A stretch of 64,000 nucleotides of DNA from Aldehydirespirator sp965116865 (lineage in GTDB: Bacteria; Actinomycetota; Acidimicrobiia; Acidimicrobiales; Aldehydirespiratoraceae). The notes below the pieces were generated by a model. That model did no database searches, was not told the origin of the DNA, and saw nothing but the letters and a program-made list of their open reading frames with translations. Both the position numbers and the translations under genes were made by a program. Below are positions 17,429 through 25,489 of the stretch, in pieces; positions within the stretch are counted from its first letter, which is position 1, and each line of letters begins with the position of its first letter. Where the stretch lies: the NCBI GenBank assembly GCA_965116865.1, contig OZ220727.1, positions 3,224,001 through 3,288,000 on the forward strand, given 5' to 3'.

Positions 17429-17518
17429 CGGGTGCCTCCTCCTTGAGCGGTGCTTGATCTGCACCTACATCTATCAGTAGGCAATATGTATTAAAGCATG
17501 CATACAGTCGATGGCCAA

Positions 17519-17600
17519 CTAGTGTTCTGAGTGAAGAATTCGTTGTAGATATTGGGAGCTGTAGGTGGGGGTGAAGTGGAGCTTGAAGCGGGGGTGGCGC
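17519..17600 (-). pseudogene. IS630 end with transposase relic
   Basis: TAGTGTTCTGAGTG at 17520 matches the IS630 terminus at 3169 with few changes. Reading leftward, the coding remnant goes RHPRFKLHFTPTYSS then directly YLQRILHSEH, skipping the WMNLVERWFAEL glutamate region. Only one element end remains. The rest of 17465-17706 holds no recognised gene. Confidence 0.65.
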
Positions 17601-17706
17601 ACCAGCCGGATCTCCCACTGCCCGCAAAGCAACCACCCGGAGAAGGTCGGCCCTTCGCGTGAACGTGGGATGAGGGGTTGCTGGTACCGGTCGGCTGGTC
17701 GCGTTG

Positions 17707-18066
17707 TCAGCAGGCGGCTACGGCTGCTGCGGCGCGGGTCTTGAGAGCGGCCCCAAGCCCTGCGTCGTAGGCGATCACCCGGTCGGCTGTCACGGGTGTC
17801 AGGCCCGTCCACAGGACCGGATCCCATGACACCTGCGCCGTCACGATCACCCCGGCGTCGGCCGCGGCGCACGCCTCGACTCCGTCGCCGGAGGGCGGGG
17901 CGCAGCCCTCGTGGGCGATGCAACCGGCCACGAACGCGGCCGCGGCGTGCTCGGCCCGGATCTCGGCCAGATCGACGGCCGCGGCCCGGGCCGCATGGTC
18001 CTGCAGCGACACCGCCAGGGCGGTGACCATCGCGGCCAGCATCAGCACCAGCACCGGGACGCTCAT
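17707..18066 (-). CDS. TadE/TadG-like pseudopilin or secreted protein of the Tad cluster
   Basis: About 119 residues from the ATG at 18066. An N-terminal membrane segment (MSVPVLVLMLAAMVTALAVS) is followed by Ala-rich helix LAEIRAEHAAAAFVAGC and a short Cys-containing region. This is the shape of minor Tad pilins in actinobacterial Flp/Tad loci. It is the last of three similar genes in tandem, ten bases from its upstream neighbour. The role rests on context. Confidence 0.6.
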   Translation of the reverse strand: MSVPVLVLMLAAMVTALAVSLQDHAARAAAVDLAEIRAEHAAAAFVAGCIAHEGCAPPSGDGVEACAAADAGVIVTAQVSWDPVLWTGLTPVTADRVIAYDAGLGAALKTRAAAAVAAC

Positions 18067-18076
18067 CCGGGACCGC

Positions 18077-18454
18077 CTACGGTGCCGGGCAGGCGACCCG
18101 CGCGTGCGTCGAGGCGGCCGGCCGGTGCTGGACGTAGCCGGTGAAGCAGGCACGATTGCCCGGTAGCGGACCCGGCGCCTCGCACACGACGGTAACCGCC
18201 GCCGAGCGGCCCGCGTCGTTGTGGATCAGGGCCGAGCCCGAGTTGGCGCAAGCTGACAGCGTCGCGCCGAGCGCGACCCGGTCGGCGGTATCGGCTGCCT
18301 CGGGATCGCTCACTCGAACGGCCGCCTGAGCCGCCAGCTCGGCCGCGACGGCCGCGCGGGCCTGGCCGTTGGAGAAGCCTCCGACGAAGGCCAGCGCCCA
18401 CAGTGCGAGCACTACGACCGGAGCGGCCACCACCAGCGCGACCGCCTCATCCAT
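18077..18454 (-). CDS. TadE-like minor pilin
   Basis: About 125 residues from the ATG at 18454, which follows GGAGGGG. It starts with an acidic residue and one hydrophobic helix (MDEAVALVVAAPVVVLALWA), as in TadE-type pseudopilins. An Ala-rich amphipathic helix and a small domain with four cysteines follow. Part of the Tad cluster by position and architecture. Confidence 0.6.
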   Translation of the reverse strand: MDEAVALVVAAPVVVLALWALAFVGGFSNGQARAAVAAELAAQAAVRVSDPEAADTADRVALGATLSACANSGSALIHNDAGRSAAVTVVCEAPGPLPGNRACFTGYVQHRPAASTHARVACPAP

Positions 18455-18574
18455 CAGCCGAACCCCTCCGGCAGTCCGTGAGCGGCACACGAACCGGTCC
18501 GACACCTTCGAGCGGCCTGCTGGATGGGCGGTGCGGTCGGGAGGTCTTCGGTTCGGTGAGGGGAGCGGCGCCGG

Positions 18575-18991
18575 TCAGCACGGTGGCGCCACCACCCAGC
18601 CGGTGGCGTTGGCGGCTCGCGACGGCCGGCATGCCACAGCGGCGGCCCCCAGCCACCGGTGGGCGCCGGCCGCGCCGACCGTGACCGTGGCCACAACCGT
18701 GCACGACGGCTCCGCGGCGAGCGTGTAGCCGGTGGCGGTCGCCGCCGACCGGGCCCCGGTGCGGGCCGCCGCAGCACGGGCCGCGGCCTCCTCGGCTCCG
18801 GCCCAACCGGCGTGGGTGTCGGTGCAGTCCCAACCTGCCTCGTCCAGGGTCTGGGCCGCGGCCGTGGCCGCCGCCACCGCCGCGCTCGACGCCGTGATGC
18901 GGGCCAGCTGGTGCAAGTAGACGCCGAAGCTGACTGCCACCACCACGAAGATCATCGCGGTGGCGCGCAGCGCCCCGAAAGCGGTGTCCAT
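18575..18991 (-). CDS. TadE-like minor pilin
   Basis: 138 residues: MDTAFGALRATAMIFVVVAV, with a single membrane helix, then the Ala-rich helix ITASSAAVAAATAAAQTLDE and a small C-terminal domain with cysteines. It resembles the two following genes and would form or prime the Flp-type pilus. The intergenic stretch 18455-18574 shows nothing definite. Confidence 0.6.
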   Translation of the reverse strand: MDTAFGALRATAMIFVVVAVSFGVYLHQLARITASSAAVAAATAAAQTLDEAGWDCTDTHAGWAGAEEAAARAAAARTGARSAATATGYTLAAEPSCTVVATVTVGAAGAHRWLGAAAVACRPSRAANATGWVVAPPC

Positions 18992-19039
18992 CGCCGCGGC
19001 CTGCTCGCATGCTCAACAACTCGACCGCGACCGAAGCGG

Positions 19040-19246
19040 CTACGAGCAGGTTTTCGTGCCGGCCGTCCAGGAGCCCCCGACGGCTCTGCACAGGTTCTCG
19101 TGCTTGATCTGAGTCCTGTCGGTGTCCGGGTTCTTCTTGGTGTCGGGCGTGTTGTTGCCCACCACCTGCCAGGTGAACAGCACCACCGCGGCGGTGACGG
19201 CGATGGTGGCGGCGAGCATGATGATCTTGGCGACGGGTGCGTCCAT
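19040..19246 (-). CDS. Small membrane protein, candidate pilin subunit
   Basis: 68 residues with a single hydrophobic helix (IIMLAATIAVTAAVVLFTWQ) near the N-terminus and a short polar tail with two cysteines. A strong AAGGAGAC precedes the ATG. It sits between tadC and the TadE-like genes, where the major Flp pilin is often encoded. No classic Flp processing motif can be read, so the pilin role is inference. Confidence 0.5.
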   Translation of the reverse strand: MDAPVAKIIMLAATIAVTAAVVLFTWQVVGNNTPDTKKNPDTDRTQIKHENLCRAVGGSWTAGTKTCS

Positions 19247-19305
19247 GGGATTGTCTCCTTCACGAGATCTGTGTGACTGACGGGAACGGGCGAAGAGCCG
19301 GAGGC

Positions 19306-20028
19306 TCACACGCCGATTTGGATGCTGGCCAGCAGCGCGATCACCACGACCGCGCTGGCCGTGACCGCGACCAGGGTCCCGGTTCCGGCCACAGACCGGC
19401 CCAGCGCCTCGATGCGGATCCGGCGCTGATCCTCGAGAGCCGTCACGGCCTGGGAAATGAGCCGGTCGATCAGGCCGGTGGCTGCGGCCCCGCCCCGCTC
19501 GGCTGCAGCCAGGGTGCCTACCAGGGTCTCGGCCGCGGAGCCGGCGAAATGCGCCAAGGCCGCGCCGAGCGGGTCGCGCCCCGAGGCGAGAGCCAGGTTG
19601 ATGCTGGTGGCAGCCGGAGCGAAGGCGGGCGCCTCCACCCGTTCGGCCGCCTCGACGGCGGCGTCGCTGATGGGGCGGCCCGCAGCCACGTACAGCCGGA
19701 TGCGGCGCAGCCACTCGAGCAGGGCGGCGTCTCGACGGGCGCGGAAGCCCGACAGCACGACCCCGCGCAGCAGGGGCGCGGCAGCCGCCGGAACCCACCA
19801 CGACACGGCTCCCGCCGCGAGCGCGCCGGTCTGGAATCCTGCCAGCAGCGACCCGCCTGCCAGGACCAGGCCGGCGATCAGCGGAGCGGCTGCGAGCGAC
19901 GCGGCGCGCAGCCGCGCCGGCGGCCATCCCGCTGAGGCAAGCTCGACGGTTCCGGTCATTGCGGGCGGGTCGGTGATCACCAGCCGCAGCGCCGCACCAG
20001 CGCCCGACAGCGCCAGGAGCCAGGTCAT
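19306..20028 (-). CDS. tadC: Type II/IV secretion inner-membrane platform protein TadC
   Basis: 240 residues with membrane segments near residues 45-85 and at the C-terminus (VAVTASAVVVIALLASIQIG) enclosing a T2SSF-type cytoplasmic helical domain (LEWLRRIRLYVAAGRPISDA, then RGGAAATGLIDRLISQAV). This matches TadC, the membrane platform that pairs with TadB and the ATPase TadA in Flp/Tad pilus assembly. Upstream are a 352-base spacer and tadB. Confidence 0.72.
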   Translation of the reverse strand: MTWLLALSGAGAALRLVITDPPAMTGTVELASAGWPPARLRAASLAAAPLIAGLVLAGGSLLAGFQTGALAAGAVSWWVPAAAAPLLRGVVLSGFRARRDAALLEWLRRIRLYVAAGRPISDAAVEAAERVEAPAFAPAATSINLALASGRDPLGAALAHFAGSAAETLVGTLAAAERGGAAATGLIDRLISQAVTALEDQRRIRIEALGRSVAGTGTLVAVTASAVVVIALLASIQIGV

Positions 20029-20177
20029 CGGAAGCCTCCGGTGCCGGCCAGCCCAGCGGAGCTCGGAACAGACCTAGGAGTGAGCGTAAATAGGTGAGAG
20101 TCCGTGGTGTCGCAGCGGCGCCACTCCCGCTCCTGTTCACTGCGCTCACGGGCCGCTCGGGTCACGACCCCGCCCGC

Positions 20178-20277
20178 ATGGGGTGGATTCGGTTGCTTGT
20201 TTGCTTGGTTCGGCGCTGAGGCGTGGGGGAGTTGCCGGTGGTGAGTTGTATGGGGTGGATCCGGTTGCTTGTTTGCT
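20178..20277. repeat. Two-copy repeat in the tadB-tadC spacer, next to a dispersed repeat
   Basis: ATGGGGTGGATTCGGTTGCT and the following TGTTTGCT occur at 20178 and 20250, spaced 72. The bases between are unique. The same spacer (20029-20380) contains, at 20085-20165 on the minus strand, a copy of the dispersed repeat also seen at 33600, 47450, 49085 and 62230. No gene is seen in the spacer. Confidence 0.75.
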
Positions 20278-20380
20278 CGGCCTCCAAGCCCTGCTCGGGC
20301 TCGATGCGGATTCAGTCTTCGCGGCCGCGTTCCAGCGCTGCCCAGACGGCCTGTCCCGGCGCCGGCGTCGGGGGGTGGTG

Positions 20381-21196
20381 TCACCGTCGGCCCCCGTATC
20401 CCGCGGCCGAGCGGGCGGGCAGCAGGACACGGGCGCTCAACGCCGCGGTCACGACCGCTCCGGCTAGCAGCAGCGCGGCGCCCTGGGCACCTGCCAGCCA
20501 CGCCCCGACGTCGGTGGCGACTCGCCCGGCCCCGGCGACGAGCCCGGCCCCGAGCAGCACCACGAGGGTCAGGGTGGGCATGGCCACCGCCACACGGGCG
20601 TGGAACATCCGGGCCGTCGCTGCGGTCTGCGAGGCCTCCGACTCGAGCACAGCCACCGTCTCCGCCCAGCGACCGCCGCCCTCTGCTGAGACAGCCACCA
20701 GGTCGGCCAGGGATGCGGCGACCGCGGAAGGCACTCGGGCCGCGAACCGTTCGGCTGCAACGTCCACCCCGAGGTTCTCGCAATCGACGGCCATCGTCAC
20801 CGCCGCCTGGCCCACGGGGCCGCCCACGAGCGGCGCAGCCCGGGCGACAGCGTCGGAGGCGGTGACGGCGACCGTCGCCTGGTTGGCCAGCACGCTCGCG
20901 AATCGGGCCACCCCTTCGGCGGTGACGACCCGCCTCCTCGACTCCAGCAGCACTTTCATCGCAGACACGCACACCAGCGCGCTTATCGCGGCGGCGGCCG
21001 CGTGGCCCGCGGTCAGGTCCAGAGCGACCATGGCCGCACCTGCTGCGACCGCCGCGGGAAGCTCGGCCGGGAGGCGAGCCCGCCGTCGCCGGCCCGTCCC
21101 GGCCTGCATGGACCAGCGGGTCCCGTCGGCGGGCCAGAGCACGACGGCCAGCAGCAGCGCGCCGCCGACACAGATGGTCCAGCCCTGAACGGTCAT
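20381..21196 (-). CDS. tadB: Tad pilus platform protein TadB
   Basis: 271 residues. Two N-terminal membrane helices are followed by a T2SSF-type domain (EGVARFASVLANQATVAVTA, SDLVAVSAEGGGRWAETVAVL) and two C-terminal helices (TLTLVVLLGAGLVAGAG and GAALLLAGAVVTAALSARVL). The ATG at 21196 overlaps the stop of the ATPase gene in ATGA, so the two are translationally coupled. It forms the inner-membrane platform with TadC. Confidence 0.72.
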   Translation of the reverse strand: MTVQGWTICVGGALLLAVVLWPADGTRWSMQAGTGRRRRARLPAELPAAVAAGAAMVALDLTAGHAAAAAISALVCVSAMKVLLESRRRVVTAEGVARFASVLANQATVAVTASDAVARAAPLVGGPVGQAAVTMAVDCENLGVDVAAERFAARVPSAVAASLADLVAVSAEGGGRWAETVAVLESEASQTAATARMFHARVAVAMPTLTLVVLLGAGLVAGAGRVATDVGAWLAGAQGAALLLAGAVVTAALSARVLLPARSAAGYGGRR

Positions 21197-22845
21197 CGGG
21201 GCGCCCCGTTGCGCTCGACGGCGACCGGATCGCTGCCGGCGGCGGTGCCGGCCAAGAGCTGCAGGGCCGGGCGACGCGGCACTGCCCCGTCGGCGGCGCC
21301 GTCGACCGCGACGCCCGCAGACCGGTAGATGTCGGCCATGCGGCCCACCGGCGGAGCCTCGGGCGCAGCCCGGCGCTGACCGGGCTGAAGGCGCCACAGG
21401 CAGCGTGTCCGGATCGTGCCGCCGCCGTCTATGCCGGTGATCTGGGTCATGTCCGCGATGACTCGCTCGCCGGCCTCGTTGCGGCCCATCCACACCAGCA
21501 GATGCACCGCGATGGCGATCGACCGGCGGGCCAGGCCCTCGTCGGCGCCTTCGGAGGTGGCGTAGGCGGTGAGCTTCTCGAGCACTCCGGCGCCCGGCGG
21601 GGAGTGCAGGGTGACGAGGCATCCGTCGAGGCCGGAGGACATGGCGTCGAGCAGGGCCATCGTGCCCTCGCCCCTCACCTCGCCCACCACCAGCTTGGAG
21701 CTGTTGGCCCGTTTGGCGTCGCGCACATGGTCGGCCATGGAGTGCTTGCCGACGCCGTCGTTGTTGGCGTCCCTGGTGAGCCGCTCGTAGGCGTTGGGAT
21801 GGATGCCGTACTCGCGCAGCCTCAGTTCGGGCGTGTCCTCGATGGTGTCGATGCGCTCCTCGGGCGGCACCTGAGCCAGAAGCGCCTGGCAGAGGGTGGT
21901 CTTGCCTCCCCCCATCGCGGCGGCGACCACCACGTTGGCACGGATGTCGCCTGCGACGGCTTCCACCAGCACGTCGGCCATCCGGGGGCTGCACAGGCCC
22001 AACTCGGCGAGCGTGCGCCGACCGCCGAGGTTGCTGCGGAGAACCAGCGTCGGGGGGGAGCACACGAACGCTTCGGCGTGCAGCCGCCACCGGTCGCCGA
22101 TGCGAGTGTCGAGGCGCGGGTCGAGCTCGTCGAAACGCTGGGGCCGCTCGCCCGCGTAGGCCGCCAGGAAGCGGCACGCCCCGATCATCTCGTCGTCGCT
22201 CGAGAACGGTGATGGGCGGATCTGGCGCTCGCCGTTGGAGAACTCGACCACCATCGACTCGCCGCCCCGGATCTGGAACTCCTCCACTCCGTCCTCGTCC
22301 AGCAGCTCCTGCAGCCGCCCGGCGGCCGCGGCCGCGGCCGACTCGCGGCGTGCCGCTCGGTCGGCGCCATCCATGCGCTGCGGCGCGGCGGCCAGCGAGC
22401 CCAGCGACCGGCCCAGACGGCGCAGCGCTCGCTCCGAGCGCCTGGAGGGCGCGTACGGCACCGTTCGCACCATCTGGGCTCCGGCCAGCAGCCGCAATTC
22501 TGTGGTGTCCACCGCGTGGTCCGCGATCACGACCAGAGCCAGCGGCACTTTGGACGCCGGACCGGCGCTCAGGCGCAGCCGGTCCCGTACGCCGTGCCCG
22601 GAGCCGGCGGTCACCCATACCACTCCCGCTGCCGCGGCCGCGGCTGTTCGCTGCACGTCGTCGCTCCCGGACGGGTCCAGCGCCACGACTGAGGCATGGT
22701 GAGGCGCGGCTGCGAGAGCCCGATCGGAGAGCGACGCGCCCACCACGAGGTCAGAGGCCGAGGCGCGCACTCCCTCGATGATCGTGCGGACCACCCATCC
22801 GGCGGTCTGCGGGTCGAGTCGGTGGTCAGCCGAGACCATCAGCAT
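21193..22845 (-). CDS. tadA: Tad/Flp pilus assembly ATPase TadA (CpaF)
   Basis: About 550 residues from the ATG at 22845, which follows GGAGG. An N-terminal receiver- or MinD-like region covers about 1-170. The secretion ATPase core then has the Walker A motif AAMGGGKTTL, an Asp box (IDTIEDTPELRL), Walker B SSKLVVGEVRGEGTMALLDA and the GCLVTLHS histidine box. It powers assembly of Flp-type pili through TadB and TadC. The sequence covering its start and ribosome binding site is duplicated 71 bases upstream. Confidence 0.85.
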   Translation of the reverse strand: MLMVSADHRLDPQTAGWVVRTIIEGVRASASDLVVGASLSDRALAAAPHHASVVALDPSGSDDVQRTAAAAAAGVVWVTAGSGHGVRDRLRLSAGPASKVPLALVVIADHAVDTTELRLLAGAQMVRTVPYAPSRRSERALRRLGRSLGSLAAAPQRMDGADRAARRESAAAAAAGRLQELLDEDGVEEFQIRGGESMVVEFSNGERQIRPSPFSSDDEMIGACRFLAAYAGERPQRFDELDPRLDTRIGDRWRLHAEAFVCSPPTLVLRSNLGGRRTLAELGLCSPRMADVLVEAVAGDIRANVVVAAAMGGGKTTLCQALLAQVPPEERIDTIEDTPELRLREYGIHPNAYERLTRDANNDGVGKHSMADHVRDAKRANSSKLVVGEVRGEGTMALLDAMSSGLDGCLVTLHSPPGAGVLEKLTAYATSEGADEGLARRSIAIAVHLLVWMGRNEAGERVIADMTQITGIDGGGTIRTRCLWRLQPGQRRAAPEAPPVGRMADIYRSAGVAVDGAADGAVPRRPALQLLAGTAAGSDPVAVERNGAPR

Positions 22846-22928
22846 CGTCGGACCTCCTCTAGCTGCAGCGGCCATGGGGTCGGTGCTGGTTGGTGGTCAG
22901 CCGAGGCCATCAGCATCGTCGGACCTCC
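22821..22928. repeat. Duplicated 5' end of tadA
   Basis: A 37-base segment that holds the tadA ribosome binding site and first codons occurs at 22821-22857 and 22892-22928, offset 71. The upstream copy supplies the last codons of the SAF-domain gene. An alternative in-frame start at 22875 results from the duplication. Confidence 0.8.
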
Positions 22929-23583
22929 CTTCGTCCGGTTGCGTCGCAGCGGCCGCCGGGCAGCCGGGCCAGCCCGCCGGGGGCGACTCCCAGATCCACC
23001 ACACCGTCGAGCCCAGGACGGCGGCCAGATCCGGTCGGGCCTCGACCACCACCGTGTCCTCGCCTGTGGCCACGACGGGCATCACAGCAGCGGCGCAGCC
23101 GCCCGGCCGCGCCGCGAGCACGGCGGCGTCGCCGGCGCGCGGGCCCGGCGCGGGCCACAGCGACGGGTCCACCTCCACTGCCAGCAGGGCCGCCGACAGG
23201 TCTGAGGCGGCCGGTGCGACGGAGCCGGTCAGCATGGTTCCGGACACGACCGTGCCCTCCGGCACCGCCACCGCCGGCACGCGACCGGCCAGCTGATCGG
23301 CTGTCACGAACAGCGCGCCGAACGCCTCCGGCATCTCCATCGTCACGAACTCGCCCGGCTCGCGCCCTGCGGGCCAGTCCTCGGCGGCAGCCACCACCGA
23401 CACGGTGGGCCGGGACTCGGGTCGGCCGAACAGCCACACCGAGAGCACCACCACGACGATGATCAGCGCGGCGGCCGCGAACCGCCGGGCCTGCCCCGGC
23501 AGGGGGGTCGAGCGACGGTCCACCGCCGGGGTTGGAGTCCCCGGCCGGGCCTGTCCCGGCAGGGGGGTCGGGCTCACAGCCAT
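22897..23583 (-). CDS. SAF-domain pilus assembly protein (CpaB/RcpC-like)
   Basis: 228 residues from the ATG at 23583 (MAVSPTPLPGQARP). A membrane helix (FAAAALIIVVVVLSVWLFG) is followed by a SAF-like domain with paired segments AAEDWPAGREPGEF and LAGRVPAVAVPEGTVVSGTM. This matches CpaB/RcpC proteins of Tad systems, which act at the periplasmic side. Its first codons overlap the duplicated gene junction, where ATGGCTGTGA holds both this start and the upstream stop. Confidence 0.68.
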   Translation of the reverse strand: MAVSPTPLPGQARPGTPTPAVDRRSTPLPGQARRFAAAALIIVVVVLSVWLFGRPESRPTVSVVAAAEDWPAGREPGEFVTMEMPEAFGALFVTADQLAGRVPAVAVPEGTVVSGTMLTGSVAPAASDLSAALLAVEVDPSLWPAPGPRAGDAAVLAARPGGCAAAVMPVVATGEDTVVVEARPDLAAVLGSTVWWIWESPPAGWPGCPAAAATQPDEGRSDDADGLG

Positions 23584-23733
23584 TGTGCGCCCTTGCGTTT
23601 GTCGTCGAGCATTGCGCGACGAGGGGCCGGCAGGGGGGTCGGGCTCACAGCCATTGTGCGCCGACAAGAGCGGTGTCCACGCCCCGCGCGTCCTCGGGCT
23701 GGCAGGGGGGTCGGGCTCACAGCCATTGTGCGC
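23498..23733. repeat. Repeat-spacer array at the junction of two secreted-protein genes
   Basis: GGCAGGGGGGTCGGGCTCAC plus AGCCATTGTGCGC (33 bases) occurs at 23558, 23629 and 23701, with a partial copy at 23498. The 38-39 bases between full copies are unrelated to each other. Each full copy contains ATGGCTGTGA on the minus strand, i.e. a start overlapping a stop. A 50-codon ORF (23574-23726, minus) thus bridges the two genes. Confidence 0.8.
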
Positions 23734-25468
23734 CTCCCGTCGAGTCTGCGGCGGACGCCGGCGCTCGCGGCCCGCCCGGACCGGGATCGCTGCGCACGGT
23801 GATCCCGGACGTGTAGTCGATGATGTCCAGGAACCACTCGACGCCGCCGGCCAGCGTCGCGCACTCGCGGTGCGTGGTGGTGCCCGCGACGCCCTCGAAG
23901 CAGGCGCGGGCCTGCCAGGACCAGACCCCCGGCGTCTCCAACTCCCAGCGGCAGCGGTCGTAGGAGTCGGCCGCTGTCATGGCCGAGGCGATGTCGCACA
24001 CGGCGTTCACGTCGCGGTCGCGGTGGCGCTCCTCGGCCTGGTCCCGCTGGGCCGCGCTGAGGTTGTACCAGCGGCTCAGGTAGGTGGCGAAGCCTACGTA
24101 GGGCCGAGCCTCGCCGGCTTCCTCGATCAAGGACCGGTGCCTGGCGTTCCACGGCAGCAGTAGGGTGAGCCGGCTCTCCACGCTCACGGCCCGCCACAGG
24201 CAGCCGTCGGCAGAGACGACGCTCCACGAGGCTGCGGGGTCGAGCACCGGCCACACCGGCGAGCGGGACACCACCAGGTGCTCGCTGCCGCCGGGCAGGT
24301 CGGGATGAGGGGGCCACGGCCGGCCTGGCCGGCCCTGGGAGTCGATGGTGACCAGCGTGCTCCAGTGGAGCTGCGCGGCGAAGGCGTTCCGCTCGCTGCT
24401 CGACAGTCGCAAACCTGTCTTGCATCTCGGGTCGACGGGCCTGCCGCCGGCGCCGGGCGCCGGGTCGCGAGCGGGACCTCCGCGGCTGCTGCCGGGGCTG
24501 GAGGCGACGTCGAGGCGGTCCAGGAACGCGGCCAGCTGGGCGTTGTTCATCGTCGAGTCGGGGTCGGCGTCGGCTCTGATGTAAGGGTTGGTTTTGCCGT
24601 CGCCGTTGCCGTCGTGGCCGAGCAGGACGCCCATGTCCGCCAGATCGGCGGCCACGTCCATCGGATCGATGCCGGGGTCGGAGACGATCCCGATCCCGAT
24701 CGCCAGCGCGATGAACATGTCCCCCCGGCGGGCGCTGTCCCTCTCGGGGAGGCCGGCGATGGCGCTTGCGGCGTCGAAGCCGGGGTTGAGAGCCCCGTAG
24801 TCGGCGAGGATCTGCTCCAACTCGGCGATGCTGGTGTCGGCGTCGGGGTTGTAGTCCTCGGGCAGGTAGCCGTCGTCGATCCCCGACTCGACGTGGCTGC
24901 ACGCCCACTCCTGGCTGGTGCAGTCGGGGTCGTCTGTGCTTTGTGTTGGGAGTGTCGTCGTGTCCGGTGCTCTCATTGCCGCTTTGTCGCCGGTGCTGTG
25001 GTCGTCTGTGCTTTGTGTTGGGAGTGTCGTCGCACCGGCTTCGGCGGTTGTGGGGGTCGACTGCACGGACCGTGGCGTCGTGGACTGAGGGGGCTGTCGT
25101 GTGGCGGCGGCGGGGGCTTGCGCGCAACGCGGGAGGCATGGATTCACGGCGATAGCACGCCGTTGCGAGCTGGCGGTCGGGGTCCGCTGGGTGGGCGTCG
25201 GTTGAACGTTCTGCGGCGAAGGCGCCGGGTGGGCGAACGCGGCTCTCGCGCCCAGGCCGGCCTCGGAGCGCAGATGGGCTGTGGCCGCGCCGAGCACCAG
25301 TGCCGCGGTCAGGAGGGCGACGGCTGCGGCCCTGCGGCCTGCGGGCTCGTCCCGGGGGTTTGCGGGCTCGTCCGGGGGGTTTGCGGGCTCGTCCGGGGGG
25401 TTTGCGGGCTCGTCCGGGGGGTTTGCGGGCTCGTCCGGGGAGGGTCTTGGCGGTGGTGCGTTGGACAT
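23717..25468 (-). CDS. Secreted or membrane-anchored protein with SLH-like segment
   Basis: 583 residues. The N-terminus has five DEPANPP heptapeptides, then a membrane helix (AAAVALLTAALVLGAATAH), then a long low-complexity region with a duplicated TTLPTQSTDD block. Residues about 195-310 (GYLPEDYNPDADTSIAELEQ, TMNNAQLAAFLDRL) resemble an S-layer-homology repeat. The C-terminal domain has several cysteines and is unassigned. It lies upstream of the Tad genes in the same direction and could be a pilus- or envelope-associated protein. Confidence 0.55.
   Translation of the reverse strand: MSNAPPPRPSPDEPANPPDEPANPPDEPANPPDEPANPRDEPAGRRAAAVALLTAALVLGAATAHLRSEAGLGARAAFAHPAPSPQNVQPTPTQRTPTASSQRRAIAVNPCLPRCAQAPAAATRQPPQSTTPRSVQSTPTTAEAGATTLPTQSTDDHSTGDKAAMRAPDTTTLPTQSTDDPDCTSQEWACSHVESGIDDGYLPEDYNPDADTSIAELEQILADYGALNPGFDAASAIAGLPERDSARRGDMFIALAIGIGIVSDPGIDPMDVAADLADMGVLLGHDGNGDGKTNPYIRADADPDSTMNNAQLAAFLDRLDVASSPGSSRGGPARDPAPGAGGRPVDPRCKTGLRLSSSERNAFAAQLHWSTLVTIDSQGRPGRPWPPHPDLPGGSEHLVVSRSPVWPVLDPAASWSVVSADGCLWRAVSVESRLTLLLPWNARHRSLIEEAGEARPYVGFATYLSRWYNLSAAQRDQAEERHRDRDVNAVCDIASAMTAADSYDRCRWELETPGVWSWQARACFEGVAGTTTHRECATLAGGVEWFLDIIDYTSGITVRSDPGPGGPRAPASAADSTGGAQWL
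24929..25032 (-). repeat. In-frame duplicated segment in the SLH-like protein gene
   Basis: GTCGTCTGTGCTTTGTGTTG and the next 12 bases occur at 24929 and 25001, spaced 72, with 40 unrelated bases between. On the minus strand they encode the two TTLPTQSTDD blocks. The spacing keeps the reading frame. Confidence 0.8.
25345..25445 (-). repeat. 21-bp tandem repeat encoding DEPANPP
   Basis: About five copies of a 21-base unit (GGGCTCGTCCGGGGGGTTTG plus C) encode the N-terminal heptapeptide array of the secreted protein. Confidence 0.85.
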
Positions 25469-25489
25469 GGCATGAAGCTCCTGGTGCGG

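Noticed and set aside
18447..19091. Overlapping minus-strand ORFs of 103-214 residues in the pilin region
   Set aside because: Out-of-frame shadows. The chosen ORFs have membrane helices and good ribosome binding sites.
23558..23733. Possible CRISPR array (33-base repeats, 38-39-base spacers)
   Set aside because: The repeat contains the stop and start codons of the flanking genes, so it is a duplicated gene junction. Kept as a separate finding, not annotated as CRISPR.
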